Of a stretch of 64,000 bases of DNA, positions 38,385-47,579 are shown piece by piece. Below the pieces are notes generated by a model. It made no database searches. It was not told the origin of the DNA and saw only the letters and a program-made list of their open reading frames with translations. This DNA is from JAWKWH01 sp041397625. GTDB taxonomy: Bacteria; Pseudomonadota; Alphaproteobacteria; Rhizobiales; Rhizobiaceae. A program made the translations under genes and the position numbers. The stretch is taken from the NCBI GenBank assembly GCA_041397625.1, contig JAWKWH010000004.1:124001-188000 (forward strand), read 5' to 3'. Numbering within the stretch: the stretch's first letter is position 1; each line of letters begins with the position of its first letter.

Positions 38385-39032
38385 TCAGCCTTTCTCGTCG
38401 CTTTCCAGCGAATGCCGCATGATCAGCGGCATCTGGCTCACGGTGAACGCGATGGTGATCGGCATGATGCCCCATACCTTGAACGCCACCCAGGTGTCGG
38501 TGGAAAAATTGCGCCACACGATTTCGTTGATCACCGCCAGGAAGACGAAGAACAGGCCCCATCGAAGCGTCAGCTTGCGCCAGCCCTCCGCGTCGAGGCT
38601 GAAGGCCGAATCGAACACGTAGCCCAGAAGCGACTTGCCGAAGGCGAGCCCCCCCAGCAGCACGGCGGCAAACAGCGTGTTGACGATGGTCGGCTTCATC
38701 TTGATGAAGGTCTCGTCCTGCAGCCACAGCGTCAGCGCGCCGAAGACGAACACGACGACGCCCGAGACCAGCGGCATGATCGGCAGCGTGCGCGTCAGCG
38801 TCCACGAGACGGCAAGCGCCATCGCGGTCGCCACCATGAACAGCGCCGTGGCGACGAACAGCGGGCCGCCGAGATCGGCCAGCGCCGGTATCTTCGCCGC
38901 CAGCCATTCGCCGCGCGAATTGGCGAAGAAGAACACCATCAGCGGCCCGAGTTCGAGCGCCAGCTTCAAAATCGGATTGATTTCCTTGCGCTTCGGGTCC
39001 GACGGATCGCGCTCGAAGATCGGTTGGCTCAT
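38385..39032 (-). CDS. ispZ: Inner membrane septation protein A (YciB/IspZ)
   Basis: 215-residue membrane protein with about six helices. Family blocks include LELGPLMVFFFANSRG (about 26-41), MKPTIVNTLFAAVLLGGLAF and NEIVWRNFSTDTWVAFKVWG. It is implicated in cell envelope integrity and septation. Its ATG overlaps the ftsY stop by four bases, so the two genes are translationally coupled; this ftsY-ispZ order is normal for rhizobia. Confidence 0.93.
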   Translation of the reverse strand: MSQPIFERDPSDPKRKEINPILKLALELGPLMVFFFANSRGEWLAAKIPALADLGGPLFVATALFMVATAMALAVSWTLTRTLPIMPLVSGVVVFVFGALTLWLQDETFIKMKPTIVNTLFAAVLLGGLAFGKSLLGYVFDSAFSLDAEGWRKLTLRWGLFFVFLAVINEIVWRNFSTDTWVAFKVWGIMPITIAFTVSQMPLIMRHSLESDEKG

Positions 39033-40963
39033 GCGTCCGCTCCCGTGATTGCCCTGGCGAAATCGCCGGCCTCGAAGGGTTCGAGGTCGTCGACCTGCTC
39101 GCCGACGCCGACGAAATAGACCGGCAGTTTGTGCTTCGCCGCGATCGCCACCAATATGCCGCCGCGCGCCGTGCCGTCGAGCTTGGTCATCACCAGCCCG
39201 TTGACGCCGGCGACATTGCGGAAAATCTCAACCTGGTTGAGCGCGTTCTGGCCCGTCGTCGCGTCCAGCGTCTGCAGCACCGTATGCGGCGCTTCCGGGT
39301 CGAGCTTGCCCAGCACGCGCACGATCTTGGCCAGTTCGTCCATCAGTTCGGTTCTGTTCTGCAGCCGGCCGGCGGTATCGATGATCAGCACGTCGGTGCC
39401 GGCTTCCTTCGCCTTCTCGAACGCGTCATAGGCGAGCCCCGCCGCGTCGGCGCCAAGCTTCGAGGCGATCACCGGCGAACCGGTGCGCTCGCCCCAGATC
39501 TTCAGCTGCTCGATCGCCGCGGCGCGGAACGTGTCGCCGGCGGCCAGCATCACGCTCAGCCCGCCCTGCCGCAGTTTCGCCGCCAGCTTGCCGATCGTCG
39601 TCGTCTTGCCGGTGCCGTTGACGCCGACCACCAGGATCACATGCGGGCTGTGCGACAGGTCGAGTTCCAGCGGCAGCGCCACCGGGCCGAGCACGGTTTC
39701 GATCTCCGCGCCCATGATGCGCCGCACTTCGTCGGTCGACACGTCCTTGCCATAGCGGCCGGAGGCGAGCGCGTCGGTGATGCGCATCGCCGTCTCGATG
39801 CCGAGATCGGCCTGGATCAGCACGTCCTCCAGGTCCTGCAGCGTGTCTTCGTCGAGCCTGCGCTTGGTGAAGATTCCGGTGATGTTGTCGGTCAGTTCGC
39901 GCGACGATCGCGACAGGCCCTGCCTGAGCCGCTGGAACCAGCCCTTCTTTTCCTCGACCGGTTCCGGCGCGGGTTCCGGTTCGGTGATCTCGGCGACCCT
40001 GTCGGTGACCGAGACCTTGCCTGTGGGTGCCGCAGACGCGGCCGGCGACGGTTCTGCCGCCGCATCCATCGCCTCGGCTGCCGCCCTCGCCGCGGCTTCT
40101 TTTTCGGCGGCCCTTTCCGCCTCGGCCCTGGCCTTTGCTTCCGCTTCCGCGGCAAGACGTTCTGCCGCCGCCTTCTCTACTTCGGCTCGTTCGGCTTCGG
40201 CCCTGGCTTTTTCTTCCGTCTCGGCGGCGGCTCTTTCAGCCTCGGCGCGGGCTTCCGCTTCCGCCTCGGCGCGGGCCTTTTCCTCGGCTACCCTGCGCTC
40301 TTCTTCAGCCGCCTTGCGCTCGGCCTCCGCCTTCGCTTCCGCTTCCCGCGCCAGACGCGCGGCCTCGGCTTGCTCTTCGGTCTTGCGCGCGGCCTCAGCC
40401 CTGGCTTTCTCCGCTTCTTCCGCGGCAAGACGTTCTGCCTCGGCTTTTTCCGCAGCAATTTTTTCGGCCTCGGCCCTGACCCTGGCTTCCGCCTCATCGG
40501 CAAGGCGCGCGGCTTCTGCCTCCTCTGCCGCCTTGCGTTCCGCCTCGGCGCGTTCAGCGGCGGCTTTCTCCTCCTCGGTCCTGCGCGCCGCTTCCGCCGC
40601 TGCCTCAGCTTTCGCTTTCTCTTCCGCAGCCCTGCGTTCCGCCTCCGCTCTCGCCTGTTCCTCGGCTAGCCGGCGCTCTTCTTCGGCTTTCTCCGCCTCG
40701 GCGCGGGCTTTATCGGCCGCTGCCTTCGCCTCGGCCTCGGCCTTCGCTTCCGCTTCGGCAGCAAGACGCGCAGCTTCCTCTTCAGCCTTGCGCGCTGCTT
40801 CGGCTTCCGCCTCGGCCTTCGCCTTTTCCTCCGCAGCCCTTGCTTCCGCTTCCGCCTGTTCGGCAAGCCGCGCGGCCTCCGGCGCGGCGTCATCCTGCGG
40901 ATGCTCTTCGACCGTCTTGGTGCCGAACGAGAAGACTTTTTTCAGGAAGGCTTTCAGCGCCAT
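39029..40963 (-). CDS. ftsY: Signal recognition particle receptor FtsY with long charged N-terminal repeat region
   Basis: 644 residues. The C-terminal NG GTPase domain (from about 335) is complete: P-loop GVNGTGKTTTIGK, DTFRAAA, DTAGRLQNR and TKLDGTARGG. It docks SRP-ribosome complexes at the membrane. The first 300 or so residues after MALKAFLKKVFSFGTKTVEE are a long low-complexity stretch of Ala, Glu, Lys and Arg (units like AEEKAKAEAEAEAARKAEEE), probably one long charged helix. This is much longer than the A domain of most FtsY proteins. It lies in the order dapF, mtaB, ftsY, ispZ. Confidence 0.94.
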   Translation of the reverse strand: MALKAFLKKVFSFGTKTVEEHPQDDAAPEAARLAEQAEAEARAAEEKAKAEAEAEAARKAEEEAARLAAEAEAKAEAEAKAAADKARAEAEKAEEERRLAEEQARAEAERRAAEEKAKAEAAAEAARRTEEEKAAAERAEAERKAAEEAEAARLADEAEARVRAEAEKIAAEKAEAERLAAEEAEKARAEAARKTEEQAEAARLAREAEAKAEAERKAAEEERRVAEEKARAEAEAEARAEAERAAAETEEKARAEAERAEVEKAAAERLAAEAEAKARAEAERAAEKEAAARAAAEAMDAAAEPSPAASAAPTGKVSVTDRVAEITEPEPAPEPVEEKKGWFQRLRQGLSRSSRELTDNITGIFTKRRLDEDTLQDLEDVLIQADLGIETAMRITDALASGRYGKDVSTDEVRRIMGAEIETVLGPVALPLELDLSHSPHVILVVGVNGTGKTTTIGKLAAKLRQGGLSVMLAAGDTFRAAAIEQLKIWGERTGSPVIASKLGADAAGLAYDAFEKAKEAGTDVLIIDTAGRLQNRTELMDELAKIVRVLGKLDPEAPHTVLQTLDATTGQNALNQVEIFRNVAGVNGLVMTKLDGTARGGILVAIAAKHKLPVYFVGVGEQVDDLEPFEAGDFARAITGADA

Positions 40964-40975
40964 GCGAGTTTCCCG

Positions 40976-42259
40976 TTACGCGGCTTCTGCCGCCGTCCGC
41001 GCCTCAAGCACGGCGCCGTCATGGCCGGTAACTACGGCCTCGACGATCGTTCCAGGCGCATGCTGACCATCGATCTGCGCGAGCGTGAAGCCCTCGCTGC
41101 GTCCGAGACCGGGCTTTTCCACCAGAACCAGCTGCGTCGTGCCGGTCACGGTGTCGAGATGGGCGCGATAGGCCGCGTCGGCCGCCTCGCGCAGGCGCGC
41201 GGCGCGCTCCTTGATGAGCCGGCGCGGCAGTTGCGGCATTCTTGCTGCCGGCGTGCCCTCGCGCGGCGAGAACGGAAACACGTGGAGATGCGTCAGCCCG
41301 CATTCCTCGACGATACGAAGCGAATTGTCGAACATCGCCTCGGTTTCGGTCGGAAAGCCGGCGATCAGGTCCGCGCCGAAGACGATGTCGGGCCGCGCTT
41401 GCCGCATCTCGGCGCAGAAACGGATCGCGTCATCGCGCGCGTGCCGCCGCTTCATGCGCTTCAGGATCATGTCGTCGCCCGATTGCAGCGACAGGTGCAG
41501 ATGCGGCATCAGCCGCCTCTCGCCGGCGATCGCCTCGATCAGTTCGTCATCGGCTTCGATCGAGTCGATCGACGAGAGTCGCAGGCGGGCAAGCTCCGGC
41601 ACGCCCTTCAACACCGCCGTCACCAGCCGGCCGAGCCGCGGCGCCCCCGGAAGGTCGGCGCCGTAGCTGGTCAGGTCGACGCCGGTCAGCACCACCTCGC
41701 GATAGCCGTTGCCGACGAGCCTCCTTATCTGCTCGACCACCGCGCCCATCGGCACCGAGCGCGAATTGCCACGTCCGTAGGGGATGATGCAAAAGGTGCA
41801 GCGGTGGTCGCAGCCGTTCTGCACCTGCACGAAGGCCCGTGCCCTGCCCTCGATCGCATCGACCATGTGGGCGGCGGTCTCGCCGACGCTCATGATATCG
41901 TTGACGCGCACCTTCTCCGTGTCGTTGACGCCGAAATCCGGCAGCGCCCGGTAATTGTGCGCGGCAAGCTTCTCCTCGTTGCCGAGCACCAGGTCGACCT
42001 CCGCCATGGCGGCGAAGTCGGCAGGCGCGGTCTGCGCCGCGCAGCCGGTCACCACGATGCGGGCGTCGGGGTTCTCGCGCCTGGCCTTGCGGATCGCCTG
42101 GCGCGCCTGGCGCACCGCCTCGCCGGTGACCGCGCATGTGTTGACGATCACCGCCCCGCCTGCAAGCGTGTCGAGCCCGGCCCGGCCGGCCTCGCGCCTG
42201 ATCACTTCCGACTCGTAGGTATTGAGCCGGCAACCGAAGGTGACGATATCGACCGCCAT
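40976..42259 (-). CDS. mtaB: tRNA (t6A37) methylthiotransferase MtaB
   Basis: 427-residue radical-SAM enzyme that adds a methylthio group to N6-threonylcarbamoyladenosine at tRNA position 37. N-terminal cluster cysteines are in FGCRLN, NTCAVT and TGCAAQ; the radical-SAM triad is CDHRCTFC near residue 140; a short TRAM-like C-terminus follows. ATG 42259 (MAVDIVTFGCRLNTYESEVI) overlaps the dapF stop by one base (TGATG). The longer upstream frame lies inside dapF and is not used. Confidence 0.94.
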   Translation of the reverse strand: MAVDIVTFGCRLNTYESEVIRREAGRAGLDTLAGGAVIVNTCAVTGEAVRQARQAIRKARRENPDARIVVTGCAAQTAPADFAAMAEVDLVLGNEEKLAAHNYRALPDFGVNDTEKVRVNDIMSVGETAAHMVDAIEGRARAFVQVQNGCDHRCTFCIIPYGRGNSRSVPMGAVVEQIRRLVGNGYREVVLTGVDLTSYGADLPGAPRLGRLVTAVLKGVPELARLRLSSIDSIEADDELIEAIAGERRLMPHLHLSLQSGDDMILKRMKRRHARDDAIRFCAEMRQARPDIVFGADLIAGFPTETEAMFDNSLRIVEECGLTHLHVFPFSPREGTPAARMPQLPRRLIKERAARLREAADAAYRAHLDTVTGTTQLVLVEKPGLGRSEGFTLAQIDGQHAPGTIVEAVVTGHDGAVLEARTAAEAA

Positions 42260-43152
42260 CAGGCCGCGCCCGCCTCGCCGGGGCTTCCGTCCGGGTTCCA
42301 CGCGCCGGTTTCGGGATCGAAGAGGCCGGAGAACTCCCATTCGGCCGGTCCGGTCATGATCACGTGATTGTCGGCCCGCCACTCGATCTCCAGCGGTCCG
42401 CCGGGCACGGTCACGGTCACCCGGCGTCCGGTGCGGCCGGTGCGCGCGCCCGATACCGCCGCCGCGCATGCGGCCGAGCCGCAGGCCTGCGTCAGCCCGG
42501 CGCCGCGTTCCCAGGTGCGTATCGTCATCGCGCGGTCGGAATCGACATGGGCGATCGTGATGTTGGCGCGCTCGGGAAAGATCGGATGGTTTTCCAATAG
42601 CGGCCCGAAGCGGTCGAGATCGTAGGCCCGCACGTCGTCGCCGACCCAGAAGATGGCATGCGGATTGCCCATCGACATCGCGCTCGGCGAATGCAGCACC
42701 GGATCGTCGATCGGACCGATCTGCAATTCGATCGCGCGGGTGTCGTGAAACGGTTCTGCCAGCGGCACCTCGTCCCAGCCGAAGCGCGGTTCGCCCATAT
42801 CGACGGAGATCGAGCCATCCTCATGCTCGACCGCCTCCAGCAGACCGGCGATCGTCTCGAAGCGGAACGTGTCGTCGCCGGTCTCCGCGGCGAGCGCCTG
42901 CACCACGCAGCGCATGCCGTTGCCGCAGGCCTGCGCCGGCGAGCCGTCGGAATTGAGAATATCGATGTAGTTGGCGGTTCCGGGCGAACGCGGATCGTGG
43001 ATCGCCATGATCTGGTCGAACCGCGTCAGCGCGTCGCCGTTGAGCGCGATTGCCGCGGCCGGCGACACGCGGTCGGCACGGCCGCGCATGTCGGCGACGA
43101 TGATCTCGTTGCCGAGCCCGTTCATCTTGGCGAATTGCGCACGTTCGGCCAT
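42259..43152 (-). CDS. dapF: Diaminopimelate epimerase
   Basis: 297-residue PLP-independent epimerase converting LL- to meso-diaminopimelate for lysine and peptidoglycan. Catalytic cysteines are Cys76 in ACGNGMRC and Cys224 in ACGSAACA. The N-terminus MAERAQFAKMNGLGNEIIVA is typical. It is the first gene of the dapF-mtaB-ftsY-ispZ series. Its unusual-looking insert SPAAAIALNGDALTRF is also found in rhizobial homologues as I recall. Confidence 0.95.
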   Translation of the reverse strand: MAERAQFAKMNGLGNEIIVADMRGRADRVSPAAAIALNGDALTRFDQIMAIHDPRSPGTANYIDILNSDGSPAQACGNGMRCVVQALAAETGDDTFRFETIAGLLEAVEHEDGSISVDMGEPRFGWDEVPLAEPFHDTRAIELQIGPIDDPVLHSPSAMSMGNPHAIFWVGDDVRAYDLDRFGPLLENHPIFPERANITIAHVDSDRAMTIRTWERGAGLTQACGSAACAAAVSGARTGRTGRRVTVTVPGGPLEIEWRADNHVIMTGPAEWEFSGLFDPETGAWNPDGSPGEAGAA

Positions 43153-43285
43153 GCCGGCGGCCCTGTTTCCTGTTCGAGGCGCTTATATGGAATTCGACCC
43201 CAAAAACCAAGCGCCCCGCGGCATCGCCGGACGCTTGCAGGCCGCGTCAATGGGAAACGGCCGAAGTCATGAATGGTTCCGTCGT

Positions 43286-44371
43286 TCAGGCGGCCGGCGC
43301 TTCCGGCACATCCCACGCCTCGCCCGGCCGCATCGGGCGGAAGCGCTCGCGCGCGACGCCTTCGCGTTCCAGCGCCGCCAGCAGCATGTCATGCGGTTCC
43401 TCGATCGCCTCGTTGGTCAACTGCACCGTGCCCCAGTGATGGCCGACCGCATGGGCGGCACCGCACAGGCCGAAACCCGCCACCGCCTCGTCCGGGTTCT
43501 GGTGCTGGCCCTTCATGAACCAACGCGGTTCATAGGCGCCGATCGGCAGGATCGCCAGGCGGAAACCGCCGTGCTTTTCCGCCGCCGCGCGGTAGTTGCG
43601 GCCCTCGTGGAAGCCGGTGTCGCCGACATGGTAGATCTTTCCGGCCGCTGTTTCGGCGACGAAGCCCGCCCACAGCGCCATGCGCCGGTCGAACGCCCCG
43701 CGCGCCGACCAGTGGTGCACCGGCTCGAAATGCAGCCTGGTCCCGTGCGTGTCGATAACGTCGCCCCAGTCGCCGGTGGCAACCCGCATATCCGGCACCG
43801 CGGCGGCAACGATCGCATCATTGCCGAGCGGCGTGACCACCAGCGGATCGTGCGCCGCCTTCAGCCGCTTCAAGGTTCCGGTGTCGAGATGGTCGTAGTG
43901 ATTGTGCGTCAGCAGCACCAGGTCGATCGGCGGCAGGTCGCCGAAATCGATACCCGGCGGGTTGACACGTTTCGGCCCGGCGAAACTGAACGGCGAGACA
44001 CGCTCAGACCACACTGGATCGGTGAGGATGTTGACGCCTGCGGTCTGGACCAGCAGCGTGGCGTGACCGACCATCGTGACGCGCAGGCCGCCGCCTTCCA
44101 CACGGCGTTCGGGCTTTGCCGCCGGGTGCGGGCTCGGCCAGGTCGCCGGCCATTTGATGCGACCGTCGCCCATCTGCCAGCGCAGCAGGTCGGCGAAGTT
44201 GCGCGGCGGAATGCCGCCGGGATTGAAGAACACGCGACCGTCGAAATGGTCCGTCACGGGACCGGAATAGTAGCGGTTGGCGGCCTCGCCGCGGCTGACG
44301 GCGAACCCGCCGCCGACAAGGCCCGCCGCGCCGGACAGGCCGAGCCATTTGACCAGCGTTCTGCGTTTCAT
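43286..44371 (-). CDS. Metallo-beta-lactamase-fold hydrolase, NAPE-PLD-like
   Basis: 361 residues with a Tat-like or Sec N-terminus (MKRRTLVKWLGLSGAAGLVG). The domain contains MVGHATLLVQTAGVNILTDP, the metal motif THNHYDHLD (about 171-179), HVGDTGFHEG and VGHHWGTVQLTNEA. This is the family of NAPE-hydrolysing phospholipase D and the RomA proteins. It is probably exported and binds two metals; the lipid substrate is unknown. ATG 44371. The DUF2189 gene lies upstream on the same strand, 32 bp away. Confidence 0.85.
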   Translation of the reverse strand: MKRRTLVKWLGLSGAAGLVGGGFAVSRGEAANRYYSGPVTDHFDGRVFFNPGGIPPRNFADLLRWQMGDGRIKWPATWPSPHPAAKPERRVEGGGLRVTMVGHATLLVQTAGVNILTDPVWSERVSPFSFAGPKRVNPPGIDFGDLPPIDLVLLTHNHYDHLDTGTLKRLKAAHDPLVVTPLGNDAIVAAAVPDMRVATGDWGDVIDTHGTRLHFEPVHHWSARGAFDRRMALWAGFVAETAAGKIYHVGDTGFHEGRNYRAAAEKHGGFRLAILPIGAYEPRWFMKGQHQNPDEAVAGFGLCGAAHAVGHHWGTVQLTNEAIEEPHDMLLAALEREGVARERFRPMRPGEAWDVPEAPAA

Positions 44372-44403
44372 GATCCGACCATGTAGCGATTGACCGCCGA
44401 TGA

Positions 44404-45207
44404 TCAACCCCGCGGCACGGCCGGCGCCACCGCGCGCCGGTAGAGATGCCAGGTGGCATGGCCGAGCACCGGCAGCACCACCAGCAGGCCGGCGAAGGCC
44501 GGCAGCATGGCGAGGATCGCCAGCGCGGTGACCGCCAAGCCCCAGCCGACCATGGTTACCGGGTTTTCGATGACGGCGCGGAAACTGGTGATGATGGCCG
44601 AAACGAAATCGATCTCCCGGTCGAGCAGCAGCGGAATGGCGATGACCGTGGAGGAGAACAGGACCAGCGCCAGCACCGCGCCAACCGCCGTGCCGACGGT
44701 GAGGAAGGCCAGCCCCTCGGGCGTCGCGGTGACGACGTGCACGAAGGCGCCGATGCTGGAAAACGACTTGAACCCGAGGAAGATCGCCAGCAGCAGCCGC
44801 ACCTGGTAGATCCAGATCCAGAAGATGAACAGCACGACGAAGGCCATCCAGGCGAGCTGGCGCTCGCGCTGGCGCGCCATCGCGGTCAGCACGCCGCGCC
44901 ATTCGAGCCGGTCGCCGGCGGCCAGCCGCCGGCTGACCTCGTAGAGGCCGACGGCGACGAACGGCCCGACCAGCGGAAATCCGATCGCCACCGGAATGAT
45001 CATCCACGGCATGTCGAATACGTTGAGCGCGGCAAGGATGAACAGTCCGCCGGCGAAATAGACGCCACCGAAGAACAGGCCGTAGAGCGGGGCGCGGACA
45101 AAATCGGCGATGCCGGCCCGCAGGCAGGCCGAAATATCGCCGGGCGACAACGCATTGACCGCCGGCATGCCGCCGGCCGCCGCCGCTTCCTGACCGTCAT
45201 TGCTCAC
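44404..45207 (-). CDS. DUF2189 integral membrane protein
   Basis: 267 residues with about six helices. The pattern FFGGVYFAGGLFILAALNVF then IPVAIGFPLVGPFVAVGLYE (about 47-90) is the DUF2189 signature; LLLDREIDFVSAIITSFRAV lies further on. Function unknown. The start is GTG at 45207, with GGGAGGA upstream; the overlapping ATG is out of frame. It may share a transcript with the metallo-beta-lactamase-fold gene downstream. Confidence 0.88.
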   Translation of the reverse strand: MSNDGQEAAAAGGMPAVNALSPGDISACLRAGIADFVRAPLYGLFFGGVYFAGGLFILAALNVFDMPWMIIPVAIGFPLVGPFVAVGLYEVSRRLAAGDRLEWRGVLTAMARQRERQLAWMAFVVLFIFWIWIYQVRLLLAIFLGFKSFSSIGAFVHVVTATPEGLAFLTVGTAVGAVLALVLFSSTVIAIPLLLDREIDFVSAIITSFRAVIENPVTMVGWGLAVTALAILAMLPAFAGLLVVLPVLGHATWHLYRRAVAPAVPRG

Positions 45208-45449
45208 ATCGTCATCCTCCCGCTGACCAACTGCACGCATATGCCGCCCGCGCGCCTTGATCCAGATTAAGCCGTCGACCGGAAACGACCTCGCCGGCCG
45301 GGCAATCCCGGTTTTTGCTTGCGCGATCGCCAAAAAAAACCCGATATTAACCAAGATGCGGAAATTGCTACCCAAACATTGCCACTTTTGTGCGCCTTGA
45401 AGTGCAACGGTGCGGACGATTGACCGGGGAACCGGCGGAGGTTGATATC

Positions 45450-45995
45450 ATGGGCACATTGCGAGCCGGGTTGCGCGGCGCGGCCCCCTTGGCGCTGCTG
45501 GCGCTGCTTGCGGTCGGAATGACCGCCTGCCAGGGCACGCGGATCCCCTATCTCAACACCCGCAACAAGGCGCCCGAGCCGCTGACGCCGGCGCCCACCG
45601 GCACGGTGGAAACCGAGGAACTGAAGCCGGCCGAGGGAACCACCGAAGCCGGGGATTTTCCCGACGCGCCGGACGAGAAGCCGGTAAATGTCGAGGTTGC
45701 CTCCGCCAATGCACCGGATATCACCAAGAACGGTGTCGTTGGCTCGTGGAAGACGGCCGCCGGCGGCGTCAATTGCCAGATGTTCCTGACGCTGACCAAA
45801 TATGGCGACAATTCGCGCGGCGGCACGCGCGGCTGCGCCGGCGAATTGCAGGGAATGCGCGGCTGGAACGTCGCCGGCAAGCAACTCGTGCTGTTCGACG
45901 AGAACGGTGCGCGCATCGCCATCCTCTACTCCACCGGCTCGGAACGCTTCGACGGCCAGACGACGGGTGGTCAGGCGGTCAGCCTGTCGCGCTGA
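45450..45995 (+). CDS. Omp19-like lipoprotein, AprI/Inh protease inhibitor family
   Basis: 181 residues. A signal peptide ends in a lipobox-like MTAC (cysteine near residue 28), so it is a lipoprotein. A disordered linker rich in Pro, Thr and Glu follows. The C-terminal domain (VVGSWKTAAGGVNCQMFLTL to the C-terminal QAVSLSR) is the Inh/AprI inhibitor barrel with the CXCX-style disulfide cysteines (NCQM and RGCAGEL). Brucella Omp19 of this family inhibits host and bacterial proteases. ATG 45450 follows GGAGG. Confidence 0.85.
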   Translation: MGTLRAGLRGAAPLALLALLAVGMTACQGTRIPYLNTRNKAPEPLTPAPTGTVETEELKPAEGTTEAGDFPDAPDEKPVNVEVASANAPDITKNGVVGSWKTAAGGVNCQMFLTLTKYGDNSRGGTRGCAGELQGMRGWNVAGKQLVLFDENGARIAILYSTGSERFDGQTTGGQAVSLSR

Positions 45996-46031
45996 TTTCC
46001 CCGGACGCGATCACGAAACATACCGATCCCG

Positions 46032-47177
46032 ATGGAGCATGACCGGCTCGATACAATGAACTCGGTCGCAGATGCGTTGCTGCATCTGGTCGAAAGCGGC
46101 GGTGTTTCGCACGACCCGGCCCAGGCGGCGATCGCGGCCAGGCTCGACCGGGTGCTCGACGAGATTGCCGCCAGGCGTCTGGCATCCAAGACCAGCGCGC
46201 TGGGCTGGCTGTTTGCCAAACGGGTCGAGAAGATCGAGGGGCTCTACATCCACGGCGATGTCGGTCGCGGCAAGACCATGCTGATGGACTTGTTTTTCGA
46301 GCGCGTGCCGGTCAGGCGGAAGCGCCGCATCCATTTCAACGATTTCATGGCCGACGTGCACGACCGCATCGCCGCCCATCGCGCGGCGGTCAAGAACGGG
46401 AGCGCGAGGGGCGACGATCCGATCCCGCCGGTCGCGGCGGCGCTGGCGCGCGAGGCCTGGGTACTCTGTTTCGACGAATTCTCGGTCACCGACATCGCCG
46501 ACGCCATGATCCTGTCGCGCCTGTTCACCGCCCTTTTTGGCGCTGGGGTCATCCTTGTCGCCACCTCCAACGTGGCGCCCGCGGACCTCTATCGCGACGG
46601 GCTCAACCGGGCGCTGTTCCTGCCCTTCATCGATATTCTCAAGGCCCATGCCCGCATCGCCGCGCTTGACGCCTACAAGGATTACCGGCTGGAGCAGCTC
46701 AACCGCATGCCGGTCTATCTCACCCCGCTCGGCCCCGCCGCGGAAGAGCGCATGGACGCCGCCTGGACGACCGCCTCCGCCGGCCGCGACGAGATGGCGG
46801 CGACGATCAGGATCAAGGGTCGCGAGATCGTCGTCGAGCATGCGGCGGGCACCGCCGCACGGTTTTCCTTCGACGAACTGTGCGCCCGGCCGCTCGGCGC
46901 CCGCGACTACCTGGCGCTGGCGGATCGTTTCGACACGTTTCTGATCGACCGCATTCCGGTGATGGACGCAAGGATGCGCAACGAGGCCAAGCGCTTCATC
47001 CTGCTCGTCGACACGCTCTACGACAAGAAGCGCAAGCTCATCGTCTCCGCCGCCGCCGGGCCGGATACGCTCTATCGCGAGAAATCCGGCACCGAGGCCT
47101 TCGAGTTCAGGCGCACCGCCTCGAGGCTGGTGGAAATGCAGGGCGCGGACTGGGCCGGCGGGGATGCATCAGAATGA
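46032..47177 (+). CDS. zapE: Cell division ATPase ZapE (AFG1-like)
   Basis: 381-residue P-loop ATPase of the AFG1/ZapE family. Walker A is GDVGRGKTMLMDLF (about 76-89), Walker B is LCFDEFSVTDIADAMIL (about 149-165), and sensor 1 lies near VATSNVAP. In E. coli ZapE associates with the divisome under stress. ATG 46032 is taken; ATG 46056 is eight codons later. In rhizobia it often precedes malate dehydrogenase, but that gene is absent here. Its end overlaps by nine bases the convergent small secreted-protein gene. Confidence 0.9.
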   Translation: MEHDRLDTMNSVADALLHLVESGGVSHDPAQAAIAARLDRVLDEIAARRLASKTSALGWLFAKRVEKIEGLYIHGDVGRGKTMLMDLFFERVPVRRKRRIHFNDFMADVHDRIAAHRAAVKNGSARGDDPIPPVAAALAREAWVLCFDEFSVTDIADAMILSRLFTALFGAGVILVATSNVAPADLYRDGLNRALFLPFIDILKAHARIAALDAYKDYRLEQLNRMPVYLTPLGPAAEERMDAAWTTASAGRDEMAATIRIKGREIVVEHAAGTAARFSFDELCARPLGARDYLALADRFDTFLIDRIPVMDARMRNEAKRFILLVDTLYDKKRKLIVSAAAGPDTLYREKSGTEAFEFRRTASRLVEMQGADWAGGDASE

Positions 47178-47579
47178 GGGAAGCGTGATGTTTCCCGACT
47201 TCCACTTGATCTTGAATTTCTTCGACCAAATCCCCCCGCTTACCCGCAAACGCACATACATGGACGTATTCGGAAAGGGAACCGGCACCGCGCCTGCCGG
47301 CGGCGCGGGCACCTTGACCACGTCGGGGAAATTCGGCGCCGGTCCGTAGATCTTGACGTAAACCGGGAACGGAAACGGATTTTTGAGCTTGAATGTCCTG
47401 TTGGCGGCAAGCTTCAGCGCCGGTGCTTCCGGGGACGTCGCGGAAAACAAGCCCGCTTGCGGCGCCGCCGCGCCTGCAGGTTGGTGCCGGGCCGACGTGT
47501 CGGGCGCCGCGCCGACGCTTGCAACCCATACCACAGCGACCGACAACACCGTCGCAGCAGACCCCTGTTTCCCGATCAT
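47169..47579 (-). CDS. Small secreted protein of unknown function
   Basis: 136 residues with a signal peptide (MIGKQGSAATVLSVAVVWVA; cleavage probably near GAAP). The mature chain is rich in Pro, Lys and aromatic residues. It has repeated beta-like segments (KLKNPFPFPVYVKIYGPAPN; VSGGIWSKKFKIKWKSG). ATG 47579 follows GGGAGGAAC. No family recognised. It is convergent with zapE and overlaps its last nine bases. Confidence 0.7.
   Translation of the reverse strand: MIGKQGSAATVLSVAVVWVASVGAAPDTSARHQPAGAAAPQAGLFSATSPEAPALKLAANRTFKLKNPFPFPVYVKIYGPAPNFPDVVKVPAPPAGAVPVPFPNTSMYVRLRVSGGIWSKKFKIKWKSGNITLPSF

Noticed and set aside
39131..41066. Long plus-strand open frames opposite ftsY
   Set aside because: They mirror the GC-rich, repetitive charged region of ftsY. 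The encoded proteins are low-complexity Arg/Leu/Ser/Ala repeats without family features.
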